From positions 4,663,555 to 4,727,554 of the forward strand of contig JASKMD010000006.1 of NCBI GenBank assembly GCA_030144725.1: DNA of 64,000 nt, read 5' to 3'. This DNA comes from Haematococcus lacustris. Its lineage: Eukaryota > Chlorophyta > Chlorophyceae > Chlamydomonadales > Haematococcaceae. Below, piece by piece: positions 19,901-30,039 of this stretch. Below the pieces are notes generated by a model. That model did no database searches. It was not told the DNA's origin and worked only from the letters and a program-made list of their open reading frames with translations. The position numbers were made by a program, and so were the translations under genes. Within the stretch, counting starts at the first letter, position 1. Every line of letters starts with the position of its first letter.

Positions 19901-22900
19901 GCGCGGCTGCTGGTAAAGATGCAAGTGTGAAGCAAGAGGAGTGAACCAAAGGATACATTTAAAGATGCGTCACTTGCATCGCCACGCCCCACAAGCAAAC
20001 AGGCAGGGAGGAGTGAGACAGGTCTGACACGCTGCAGGTGCAGGACGGCTGAGGTGGGCTGCTCACTAACCTGCGATGGCTGCTTCAAAGGCTTCAGACC
20101 GCGCTACTAGCTCCCTCTCAGTCACAACCTGCATCATGACCACCCTCAAGGACCTGACTGCCTGTAGATCATGTGTCGGTGGAGTTAGCAAAGTACACAT
20201 GCTTGTAAGAATGGCATGCTACATCATGCTATGGCAAGAGCTATGGCCAATCATGTGTACCATGTGCAGGCCGTAGGTGCCATAGGTCAATCAAATGCTG
20301 TGCACCTGTCAATGCTCGGCCGCCATTCACTTCAAAATCACAATCTGCCTTAACAAATACCCAGCCGACTTACAACTGAAGCCTGTGTACAGCGTATGCC
20401 ACCCCAATGCACCCAATGCATCCTGGGTGCCTTCAAGCTTTAGTCGTCCCACTGGGCACACCACAGCCCAGACAGGCTGCTGACAGGCCCCTTGCAGGGT
20501 GAAGTGGGCCCTGCACAGCTCCACTGCTGCCCGACACTCCCCCCACGGTCTCTTTCCTCCTGACCAGGAGTAGCACCCACCTGGGACAGCGTGACAAAAC
20601 CCTGATCACGCTGCACCTGCTGCCCGCTGGCATCCATGGCAGTGACGCGGTGGTTGGCAAAGGTGACCAGGCGGCCCCCAAAGCCAAAGGTGGCCCCACA
20701 GGGGCGTTTCATCCATACAGGTGCCTTCTTCAGTGGCACCGTCTCACCTGCATCCCAGCCCAGCGACGGTACACAGTCCCCTTCCTGAGGCTGGGGACTG
20801 CACCTGTGTGCCTGAAGCATGGCCATGATAGCTGGCACACTACCCCAGTGCACTTTTACATGATTATTTGAGCCTGAGTAATGGATGTGAATGTTGCAGC
20901 AGCGCACAGGTGATTACATGTGAAGATAATGATGATCATGATGATGATGGTGATGATGATGATGGTGGTGAACCTATCCTGAGTCCTCACCCTGCAGCAG
21001 ACACTTACCCTAGAGGCTGCAGGCCCCCTCTCTTTTGCTCCCCTGCGTTCCCCGTCCATCACCTACCACTGGCCTGGTGGGTCACTGACAGGTCAGCGTT
21101 GACCCTCTCTGTGATCTTGGGCAGGGTGCAGGCGTGGAGGCTGTGCACCGCCACATGGCCGTCAAAGGAAGAGGTGGAGAACACGCCAGGGATGGTGGGG
21201 CACCACTGGACATCAAAGTTCCAGTTGTTGCTGGGTGGCAGTTCACACAGGATGTCGGTGCTGTGCACATCCCAGCAGATGTTCCGGTTGTCCTTGGCAC
21301 TGGACAGCAGCAGGCTGGAGTCGTGTGGGGACCACGCCATGCCCAGGACACCCTGCATAGGGCAGGGGTAGCATAGCAATGGCTGCTAAGCTGATCTGCT
21401 CCATAGATCCCGGGTGGGTTGTCTGCAGCTGACTAAAGGAGCAACAGGACATAACGCGATAGCTGTGCGCGTCTGGGATGTGATCTGCTGCCTTCCTCTC
21501 CTGCCTTGTACTTTGTGTGCAACTGCTTTCAGTCCCCTCCCATCCTTGATGAGAGGGGCCACTGCTGCATTCCTTCATCCAGCAGGGTTACTGCTGCTGG
21601 CCAGCTGTCTCCTGTTCCCTGTACTGATCAATAGCTTGCACAGCGGCCTGTGCGTGCTGCCAGCCAGAGGCCCGGCTGCTGTGCCTGCTCTGTCATTGAA
21701 GGCTGGACAGGCTGAGCACCTCAATTGCAGCCCTGCGGGCATCCAGCTGGCTGCTGTCCCAAACACTTTGGTCATGCTGTAGCAGTTGCTCACAGAGCCT
21801 CCCTGCAGCCTGGATCATGTTCACAGCCACTGTAGGTGCTGCTGCACCCATTGCAGCACTGCTCCTTGTGGTAAGTGACCCAGACACCTGCACCTGCAGG
21901 CTTAGCTGGCCAGCATTGTGCGGCAAGCACCAGGTTCAGGCACTACGCAGTTCCATGACAACCATCAATGCAAAAACGACATTTGCCTGCTCCAGCTGTT
22001 GCTGAACACCTTATTGATGCAAAACTGTGCATGCCCAGGGAGGTAGCATGCACCGCATGGTTTTCCTGCCCCGGCCGATTGGCCATGCTGGCTGTGTGAC
22101 GCCTGCCGGTTGGCTGCATTGCTGCTGAGGAAGCACATGGGGGGCCCATTTGCAGCACTCCAAGTGCATGGGGTCTGCTGCTAAATCAGAGTGTCCTGGC
22201 AAAGGACAGCATTGCTGCCAGCCATGCCAGGACCATGAGCTCAGCAAATGCTGCTCCCGCTTCACCCACTTTGGTGTGCCCCACAAACTCCTTCAGCGGT
22301 GACACACTGTTGCGCAGATCCCACATCTGCAGGGTAGGTGATCTGTCGTCGTCTGACGCCACTACCAGCTGGGTAGCCACTTCTGGGTTCCATTGCAGCA
22401 CACTGGCACGTCGCTGACTGCACAGGGAAAAGAGGCATGCAGCCATGCATGTACAGCTTTTATGACACTAAGCAGCTTACAAGGCTTGCATGCAGGAATT
22501 TAGGGAGACGGCTTTGGATTGATGTAGCACCTGTTTGGATCCCGGAAGCTGATGACTGGCTTCTGACGCTTCAGGTCCCACACCACAGTGGTGCCATTGG
22601 TTGAGGAGGACGCCAAAATGTGCTGCACCTTGCGGTTCCAGGCAATGAATGTTATCTCGTTTGAAGCCAAGCCCGGGCCGTTAGCCGAGGAACCCTACAT
22701 TAGCATTGAGTGCGCAGCATCATTAGGGCGGGCGCGGCAGGCGGGCGGGCAGGCGGGCGGGGGCAGGCGGGCGGTAGGGCGGTAGGGCGGGCGATCAGGG
22801 CAACGGTCTATGTCCGCCGGTGGCAGGCGGGGTTATGCACCTTCAGCGCGGGATATAGCGAAGGAGTGGCTGGCTTGGCCAAGTCCCAGATGCACAAGTC

Positions 22901-23612
22901 GCTGTCCGCGGCCCCCGATGCCAGGAGGTTGGGGCTGAATGTGTTGAACTCTAGACCTTTGACCTGCCAGAATAACACCGCGGTGTCAGTGCCGCAGAGC
23001 GAACGGACTGGGCATTCAAGCAGTCATGGGCTTGACTCACTGCGCCAGTGTGCTTCTGCATCTTGGCCAGCAGTGGTTGGCGACCATCGGACTTTGAAGC
23101 GATAAGAGCGGGGTCCCACAGACAGACAGAGCCGTCTGCCAGCCCACCAGCCAGTAGGCCCATCTGCACGGTTCACGAGGCGTGTTACGCGTGCGTCTCT
23201 TCAGCATCGCCACTTGGCTTGTAAAAGCAGCACCGCTGGCCACTCACCGATGGGAAGGAGGCATCGGAGCTGAGGCGCTGACCCCAAGCAAGCCTGTTGA
23301 ACCTGTCTGGCGCTTGCACGCTTCCTACGACGCTGGGCAGCTCAGAGCCGTTGGCAAAGTCGAGTGAGCAGATCTGCAAGGACCAAAACAGATCGGTCCG
23401 ACAGCTGTCTCTAATCCAATGTCTCGCGCGCTTGATCTCATAGGCACAATGCTGCGTCAGGCATATACCTCCAGAACTGAGTTGGTGCTAAAGGTCATGT
23501 CCACAGCTCCCGCCACGGTACCAGCGGCAATCAAGGTTGGTACATTGCCAGGCAGCTTCTCTGGGCAAAATGCCAGAGTCGCAGAACGGTCCAGCTGCTT
23601 CAGGTGCGGCAT
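13911..23612 (-). CDS. SEC31: Sec31, COPII outer-coat subunit (WD40 / alpha-solenoid / Pro-rich)
   Basis: Sec31 pairs with Sec13 to form the outer cage of COPII vesicles at ER exit sites and boosts Sar1 GTP hydrolysis. ATG 23612 opens [15 protein letters not shown], matching Sec31 N-termini. WD40 exons follow down the minus strand: FNRLAWG (about 23.3 kb), [17 protein letters not shown] (about 23.1 kb), [15 protein letters not shown] (about 22.9 kb), [17 protein letters not shown] (about 22.6 kb), [19 protein letters not shown] (about 22.35 kb) and [18 protein letters not shown] (about 21.35 kb). The solenoid includes [19 protein letters not shown] (about 17.95 kb), [16 protein letters not shown] (about 17.45 kb) and [18 protein letters not shown] (about 16.9 kb). 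A Pro/Gln/Tyr/Ala-rich linker spans 15.77-14.65 kb. The C-terminal helical domain has [15 protein letters not shown] (about 14.3 kb) and ends [21 protein letters not shown] with TGA at 13913-13911. All landmarks are in the family order. Internal exon borders are approximate. Confidence 0.93.
19688..19895. repeat. 10-bp tandem repeat (CCTGCTGCTG)n within Sec31
   Basis: About twenty CCTGCTGCTG units. On the Sec31 strand, 30 bp encode the decapeptide [10 protein letters not shown] in an open frame joined to the recognisable Sec31 segment ([24 protein letters not shown]). It may therefore be translated as a low-complexity insert, or lie in the adjoining intron. Confidence 0.85.
20920..20975. repeat. 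(GATGAT)n microsatellite in a Sec31 intron
   Basis: Imperfect GAT/GGT triplets between the exons at about 20.7 and 21.3 kb. Confidence 0.7.
22730..22805. repeat. GGCGGGC-rich repeat in a Sec31 intron
   Basis: Irregular GGCGGGCAGGCGGGC units between WD40 exons, with strong G-run content on the plus strand. Confidence 0.7.
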
Positions 23613-24003
23613 AGTGGCTACCTGCACCCAGGGCTATGGTGCTACTCTGAGCTTGCGCCAACAGGTTTGAGGGCAGCCAGGCGCCGGCAAAACCCGGTGG
23701 CAGCAGCCAACGTCGAGGACGGACGAGCAGAGACTCTGCGTCGCGAGAAATGCATGGGACAAAATGTTTGCCACTTTTACCGTCAGGGTTGTCAGTAGCA
23801 GTGCAACCGCTGCTAGCCCAGCAAATTGAGGCAACTTGTCCCACATTGAGGCAGATTTAAAGTCTTACGCTGAGGTTAGCCGCTTTATTGCCCTGTCTTG
23901 ATACGACTGGACTCCATAGCCTATGGCTTAGGAATTGCAGCCCCCTTGTCCCTCACTAGGGCCTCCATTTGAGCCGGACCAGTAGTGGCCACTAGCAGCC
24001 ACT

Positions 24004-24248
24004 AGGGCGCGACCAAAATATGATTTTCCTGAGGAAACGCCGATATGACTGAATATGATTGGAATATGATTTTCACCGTTTGTATGGCGGTGGAGAAGAG
24101 TTGAGACTTAGCGAGCGGAGAGTAGGCTAGCGGAGACCCTTAGCTATGTATGGATCACTAAGCCACGGCCATATCTGCCAAGGGCGGCCCACAAGGCAGT
24201 TGACATGTCCATGCTGAAATATGATCAAAAATGATATGGTCGCGCCCT
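24004..24248. mobile_element. 245-bp MITE-like insertion
   Basis: It starts AGGGCGCGACCA and ends TGGTCGCGCCCT, a 12-bp perfect terminal inverted repeat with ATATGAT-type sequence repeated just inside. AGCAGCCACT lies directly on both sides, a possible 10-bp target duplication. The uninterrupted copies already contain a tandem AGCCACTA there, so the true duplication may be shorter. It has no coding capacity. Confidence 0.75.
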
Positions 24249-24358
24249 AGCAGCCACTAGCGAGAATATACTAGTGGGCAATAGTGGCCCCACTCAAACG
24301 GTGTTATTGGGCTGTGTGGAGTAACCCAGTGCACATGGCACATGAGCGCCTACCACCT

Positions 24359-25312
24359 GGTCACCCCCGCCATTGGCTGCACCCCCGTGGCTCAAGAGAT
24401 ACCTTTCTTACTCATTTCTGCACGGATGAGGCCGCCGATTGGTGCGATGAGCTGCTTATGGCCTAACTAGAGTGCAGCCAGCCCCAACGATTTGCCGGGT
24501 GGCTGGCACCAATTTTCAGGTCAGCACGCGACAGTGCTGCTGCGTCCCAGCACGCATCGATACCATTTCCCAAGCTGGGGGCGTGACCGCGACGGCGGAT
24601 TGCTGATGAACCTGTGCCATGTGCAAGTTGCTGCCAAGTTGCGAAATTGCAGGTTGCAGGATGCTCTGATCATTGATGCCTGTGACTTCCGAGCAACCAC
24701 GCGCAGCAAGAATTGGTCAAAAACATGTAGAAACTGAGCTGGGAAAAAAGGTGACCGCCCACTCATGAAACGGCCCAAACATGATGACATCGCGCTTCTG
24801 TCCTGATTAGACGTTTGAAGCCCACACAATGAGCAGCACAGAACTGGCAGTTTATCATTTGACGTCCTGGCTGGACTCTGAAAAATTGTCAAGAAAGTAA
24901 AAAAACATAAAAAACTGACATGGGGTGACGCGACACGAGTTGCACGTTGTTGTGGTGCAAGGACAGCCCAGAAGCAATATCAGCACTCTCAAGCATATCA
25001 ACAACACTAGAACACATGTCAAAGGGGGGTCCTGCGCCCGACAGAAATTCAAATAATTTAGCCCGTCCATGCCGCAGGGCCGCTGAGCGCGATAGCTGTT
25101 CTCTGACCACAGCCCCACTAAGCAGGCCATTCCCGGCACAACGCGACCCTATCTCCCAGCACCCCCGCCCGCCCCGGCACAGGTGCACGTCTGCCCGAGC
25201 AGCCCGCTAGCTTCGCTTCGGTGAGCTGCACGGGACTGCGCAAAATTCGCTAAAAAACTCTTAAAGATTAGTCAGATAGTTATCAGGGGTGCAGCCAATG
25301 GCGGGGGTGACC
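24359..25312. mobile_element. 954-bp DNA transposon with perfect 27-bp terminal inverted repeats
   Basis: The left end 24359-24385 (GGTCACCCCCGCCATTGGCT...) is the exact reverse complement of 25286-25312. ACCT occurs on both sides (24355-24358 and 25313-25316), and removing the insert with one ACCT restores the sequence seen in the undisturbed copies. Internal ORFs are short and resemble no transposase I know, so it is probably non-autonomous. Confidence 0.85.
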
Positions 25313-25590
25313 ACCTACACTATTACCTGACCCGTTAGGGCTATTGTGTAGAGTTGGGATGACAAAACATGCGCTAATGTAAGCTGATGACAGCTCAAAT
25401 GGGGGGGCACACACTACTGTGCCCCAGCAGGCTGCTGCTCCTGGGCCTTGGGTGGCTTGTCTCGCAGCCGCTTGTACCCCAGGCCTCCTTGCCCTTGGCT
25501 GGCAGAGCTCCCTGCTCTGGCCAGTAACACAGCTCCAGCGGACGCCACCTGCTCTTCACAGCCTGGACCCAGCACCTGTCCACCAACCTC
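25313..25590 (-). pseudogene. TnpB/Fanzor-like C-terminal fragment, copy C (badly truncated)
   Basis: The shared 3' flank is followed, reading the minus strand, by [20 protein letters not shown] and a broken tail. The RDCNAALN motif itself is lost or frameshifted, so this is a decayed copy. Confidence 0.5.
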
Positions 25591-25717
25591 TTAAAAGCAA
25601 ACTCTTTGTTGCGAAGCCTGTTGGTGTTGAACCACCTGGCCCAGACCTAACTAGCAGCTAAGGACGTGTCCTCAAATGCAACGGCTGTCAAAGGACGCAC
25701 AGTGTGACAGCGGACAG

Positions 25718-25727
25718 TATAAAAAGG
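25718..25727 (+). promoter_or_regulatory. Possible TATA box (TATAAAAAGG)
   Basis: A consensus-quality TATA box. About 90 bp downstream, ATG 25815 opens a short frame (MWRNAIQSPK) ending in AAG|GTAAGC, a good splice donor. The transcript it would serve is unknown; it may be the 5' end of a mobile element. Confidence 0.35.
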
Positions 25728-25849
25728 CTGCCTTTGCCTCACTTCGGTCTCTTACTCGGCGCAGGCAGGGCCAGCGCTGAGTACTGGTCGGCTTGACCCC
25801 AAGCTTTCGTACCGGTGTGGCGGAATGCTATACAATCACCCAAGGTAAG

Positions 25850-25905
25850 CACCAGCAGCAGCCCCGCACCAGCAGCAGCCCCGCACCAGCAGCAGCCCCG
25901 CACCA
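25850..25905. repeat. ACCAGCAGCAGCCCCGC tandem repeat
   Basis: Three to four 17-bp units. The same unit recurs at 31466-31502, linking the two sides of the 26-31 kb block. Confidence 0.75.
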
Positions 25906-26059
25906 CACTCGCGCCGATTAAGGCCGGAAGTCGCCTACGTCATTTCCTCCCGGGAGGCATACTGCAGATAGCCCCAGGAAAGGCCGACTCATCGCCGTTG
26001 TAATCATTGAAAAACTCCAAGTTGTTGCGATGTTATAACTATTTGAAAAGTTACCTAAC

Positions 26060-26665
26060 CCTGTACAGGGTCCTACCGACCCTGTACAGGGTCCTAGGCC
26101 ACAGGGTTCTGCCGCACGGCTACAGGGTCCTGCGACATTAGGCTACAGGGTTCTGCCGCACGGCTACAGGGTCGTACGACATTAGTCTACAGGGTCCTGC
26201 CGCACGCCTACAGGGTCCTGCGACGTATGTCTACAGGGTCCTGCCGCACGCCTACAGGGTCCTGCTACATTAGGCTACAGGGTTCTGCCGCACGCCTACA
26301 GGGTCCTGCTACATTAGGCTACAGGGTTCTGCCGCACGCCTACAGGGTCCTACGACATATTCTCACAGGGTCCTGCCGCACGGCTACAGGGTCCTACGAC
26401 ACAGTTTTACAGGGTCCTGCCGCACGGCTACAGGGTTCTGCGACACATTCTCACAGGGTTGTGCCGCACGGCTACAGGGTCGTACGATACACGTCTACAG
26501 GGTTCTGCCGCACGGCTACAGGGTCCTACGACACACGTTCACAGGGTTCTGCCGCACGGCTACAGGGTCTTACATTAAAGTTTCACAGGGTCCTGCCGCA
26601 CGGCTACAGGGTTCTGCAACACATTCTCACAGGGTTCTGCCGCACGGCTACAGGGTCCTGCCACA
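26060..26665. repeat. Minisatellite array 1, core ACAGGGTCCT
   Basis: About 30 copies of ACAGGGTYCT alternate with TGCCGCACGGCT and TRCGACAYA-type spacers, so units are about 20 bp and supra-units about 40 bp. The outer (left) end has two copies of CCCTGTACAGGGTCCT, a palindromic joining of two cores. Confidence 0.9.
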
Positions 26666-27777
26666 ACGTATGCAACGACGCCCGAACACCTCGCAACACC
26701 ACAACAAACGGCATGTATTGCTGGTGCTAAGCACATGCATTGATGCAAGGTGACAACACCACACAACAACACCACACAACATCACTACAACAACAACACA
26801 ACGACTCATGCATTGCTCACCACCTATGCCATGTGCACAACCACAAGGACTGGCTGCACCTCATTGCTATGGGCTAACACCTCATCACGGGACTGTTAAG
26901 CACTTTGCCTTGCTGTCTATGCCCCATGGCACCAAATCAGGCTGGGCTAGGCTAGGCTGGGCTAGCCTGGGGTAGGCTAGGCTAGGGTAGGCTAGGGTAG
27001 GCTAGCCTAGGCAAGGCTAGCCTGGGGTAGTCTAGGCTAGGCTAGGCTGGGGTAGGCTAGGCTAGGCTAGGCTGGGGTAGGCTGGGCTAGGCTTGGCTCC
27101 AGGTTGCCCACTCCAGGTTGCCCGCTCCAGGCTGCCCGCTTCAGGCTGCCCGCTCCAGGCTGCCCGCTCCATGCTGCCCACTCCGGGCTGCCCGCTCCAG
27201 GCTGCCCGCTCCATGCTGCTACGCCAAGGGCTGCTGGGTGCCATTAGGTGGGGGAGAGGGGAGGAGGGGAGTAGGGGAGGAGGGGAGGTAGGTGGCAGAC
27301 GCGGAAGTGGTGGTGGTGGGCTTGGGCAGGGAAGGGGGAAGGGGGAAGGGGGCAAGGGGCAGCAGTGTGACCATCAGACCTGCGGCAGCAAGAGGCATCC
27401 TTGCATTTAGGCTTGGCATTGGGGACCACTCATGTGCAGGGACTGGCCACTTACAGTTATGCTCCCTGTCACGCCGCCGGGGGAGGGTACGGGGTACGGG
27501 GAGGGTACGGTACTTGCTGGCTCCTTGTTGGTTGCTGCTCTACCGCCATGCTTGCAATCAACCCGGCCATGCTACACCTGCCATGCTCCAGCTGTCGAGA
27601 ACTGCAAGAAAACATCAGCCAGCAAGCAGATGAATTAGGACATGCATGACCAGAACTGGGCAGGCTAGGCTGACACCTCCCAAGCATGTGCACTCACCGG
27701 AAGTCCTGGCTGCCGCTCCAAGCGCCTCCTACCTGCTGCTCTTGGCTGCTACTCTTGCTTTCTGCTCATGGCTGCAG
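26666..27777. repeat. Low-complexity stretch: GGCTAGGCTA and CTCCAGGCTGCCCG repeats
   Basis: At about 26940-27095 there are irregular GGCTAGGCT/GGGGTAGGCTA units, and at about 27100-27220 eight or so 14-bp CGCTCCAGGCTGCC units. No gene is recognised in the remainder. Confidence 0.75.
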
Positions 27778-28055
27778 GGGATGGGATGGGATGGGATGGG
27801 ATGGGATGGGATGGGATGGGATGGGATGGGATGGGATGGGATGGGATGGGATGGGATGGGATGGGATGGGATGGGATGGGATGGGATGGGATGGGATGGG
27901 ATGGGATGGGATGGGATGGGATGGGATGGGATGGGATGGGATGGGATGGGATGGGATGGGATGGGATGGGATGGGATGGAGGATGGGATGGGATGGGATG
28001 GGATGGGATGGGATGGGATGGGATGGGATGGGATGGGATGGGATGGGATGGGATG
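27778..28055. repeat. (GGGAT)n array
   Basis: About 55 GGGAT units with one interruption near 27978. It fuses without spacer to the (GGGGA)n array. The very long ORFs here on both strands are artefacts. Confidence 0.97.
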
Positions 28056-28523
28056 GGAGGGGAGGGGAGGGGAGGGGAGGGGAGGGGAGGGGAGGGGAGG
28101 GGAGGGGAGGGGAGGGGAGGGGAGGGGAGGGGAGGGGAGGGGAGGGGAGAGGGAGGGGAGGGGAGGGGAGGGGAGGGGAGGGGAGGGGAGGGGAGGGGAG
28201 GGGAGGGGAGGGGAGGGGAGGGGAGGGGAGGGGAGGGGAGGGGAGGGGAGGGGAGGGGAGGGGAGGGGAGGGGAGGGGAGGGGAGGGGAGGGGAGGGGAG
28301 GGGAGGGGAGGGGAGGGGAGGGGAGGGGAGGGGAGGGGAGGGGAGGGGAGGGGAGGGGAGGGGAGGGGAGGGGAGGGGAGGGGAGGGGAGGGGAGGGGAG
28401 GGGAGGGGAGGGGAGGGGAGGGGAGGGGAGGGGAGGGGAGGGGAGGGGAGGGGAGGGGAGGGGAGGGGAGGGGAGGGGAGGGGAGGGGAGGGGAGGGGAG
28501 GGGAGGGGAGGGGAGGGGAGGGG
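28056..28523. repeat. (GGGGA)n array
   Basis: About 93 GGGGA units with one slip at about 28147. One strand is almost purely purine, with strong quadruplex and triplex potential. Confidence 0.97.
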
Positions 28524-29924
28524 CACTCACTGTTATCTCCATGTGCCATTGCTGACTCCTTGCTGCCTCCTTGTTGGCTGCTGCTCCTCCCTCCTGGCTT
28601 TGCCTCCTGGCTGTGGGGGGCATGGGCCTCTTGGCTTTGGCCAACCACTTGCCTTGCCCATGCCTCCTGGCTGCCACTCCTGGCTGCCAGTCCTAGCTGC
28701 TGCTCCTGGCTGCCGCTCCTGGCTGCTCCTCTTGGCTGCTCCTCTTGGTTGCGCCTCCTGGGGAGTGGTGGGTCTGCCACCAAGGGTGAGGGTGAGGGTG
28801 AGGATGACAACCACCAAGGGTGAGGGTAAGGATGAGGAGGAGGTGAGGAGGGGGTGGAGCGATGGTCGCACGATGAGCGCACAAGGGGGAGCCAAGGGGT
28901 TCAGCATGGCAGTAACACAGTCCTTACCTCCATGTTCCTCCTGGCCTGGGTAAGGGTGAGGGAGAGGAGGAGGAGGGGAGTGTGAGGGAAGGAGGTGAGG
29001 GGGAGGAGGTGGGTGAAGAGGCATGGGAAAGGAGAGTGGAGTGGAGGGGAGGGGGAGGGGAGGGGGCCTGTTGCTCCTTGTTGCCGCTCTGGCTGCTGAG
29101 CTGACCATTAGACCTGCAGCAAACAAGGGGCATGCTAGCGGTTAGGCTGGGTACAAGGGGTCACTTATGTGCGTGGGGCTAGCCACTCACTGCTTGCTCC
29201 ATGCGGTCCCTTGATCATTCCTTAGGGGGAGGGAGAGGGGGAGTCTGGCAGGTGGTGGTGAGCAGTGTGGTAGGGAGAAGGGAGGCGGGAAGAGGGAGGA
29301 GGGAAGAGGGAGGGAGGAGGATACGCTTTTGCTCTTGTCCGCCGCCCTGGCTGCCGCTAGTTGTTGCTGTTGTGGTTGCTGCTTCTGGCTGATGGAAGGT
29401 GCCACTGCGAACTTGGCACCGAACCTGCTCAAGCAACACATGGCACATGACATATGCCACGCTCCACCTCGCGGTCGCACCTCAGAGTCGCATCTATGCA
29501 TCGCACCTTTGCAAGCTACCTTTGTGCCGTTCGCCCTCAACTCTGTGCTTGATCACAAATACTCTATTCCTTTCGCTGATCGCTAATGGCTGCGAAACCG
29601 AGCTGCATGCTGGCCTCTTGGCTGATGACTGATGGCTGCGAAGGCTAGCTGGCCCGCATTTCATGGCCGGCTGCGAGGCTGCGCATTTGGGCGATGTCGA
29701 TGTCGCTGCTGCTGAGTTTGGGATGGACGTGTCGCGTGTTGCGTGTTGCTGCATTACTGCGGGCTTTGCGAGGTCGACATGGTTTCCTCTCATGGCGCCT
29801 CGCGACCTCATGGCACACCAGCGGCATGCTTGGTGGCAGCTAGCGCAGATCCCAATACCAAACCCGTCAGTTTTCGCGCTCATGCATGCAAGTCACATGC
29901 ACAAAGCTTTGACTTTGCACATAC
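28524..29924. other. Spacer without recognised gene
   Basis: GA- and CT-rich to about 29340, then more balanced sequence with short frames only (for example minus 29883-29494). Nothing resembles a known family. Confidence 0.4.
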
Positions 29925-30030
29925 TACCTACTAGGTTGTGCTTCTATTCTGATGCCTGACAACTCCTCATACTCAGGAAATTTTATAAAGTCACTTCAGT
30001 CAGTTAGCACCATCTCCCTTAGCCAAATTC
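29925..30030 (+). repeat. Dispersed repeat family, copy 2 (truncated)
   Basis: CTACTAGGTTGTGC, CTCATACTCA, AAGTCACTT and CTCCCTTAGCCAAA match copies 1 and 3 in order. Similarity stops where minisatellite array 2 begins. Confidence 0.55.
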
Positions 30031-30039
30031 CTGTGGTAT

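Larger units (their letters stand above)
23938..25420 (-). mobile_element. Fanzor-linked repeat unit with two nested insertions
   Basis: The block starting CAGCCCCCTTGTCCCTCACT and the block GTGTTATTGGGCTGTGTGGA... through CCTACCACCT are the same as at 54467-54610 and 59906-60060, where they run straight into ACACTATTGCCTGACC and the Fanzor 3' flank. Here they are split by a 245-bp insert (24004-24248) and a 954-bp insert (24359-25312). Element sequence resumes at ACCTACACTATTACCTGACC. Confidence 0.7.

Noticed and set aside
27646..28953. 435-codon plus-strand ORF and equally long minus-strand ORFs
   Set aside because: They consist of (GGGAT)n and (GGGGA)n translated as GMGWD/GGEGR or [10 protein letters not shown] repeats, with no unique domain.
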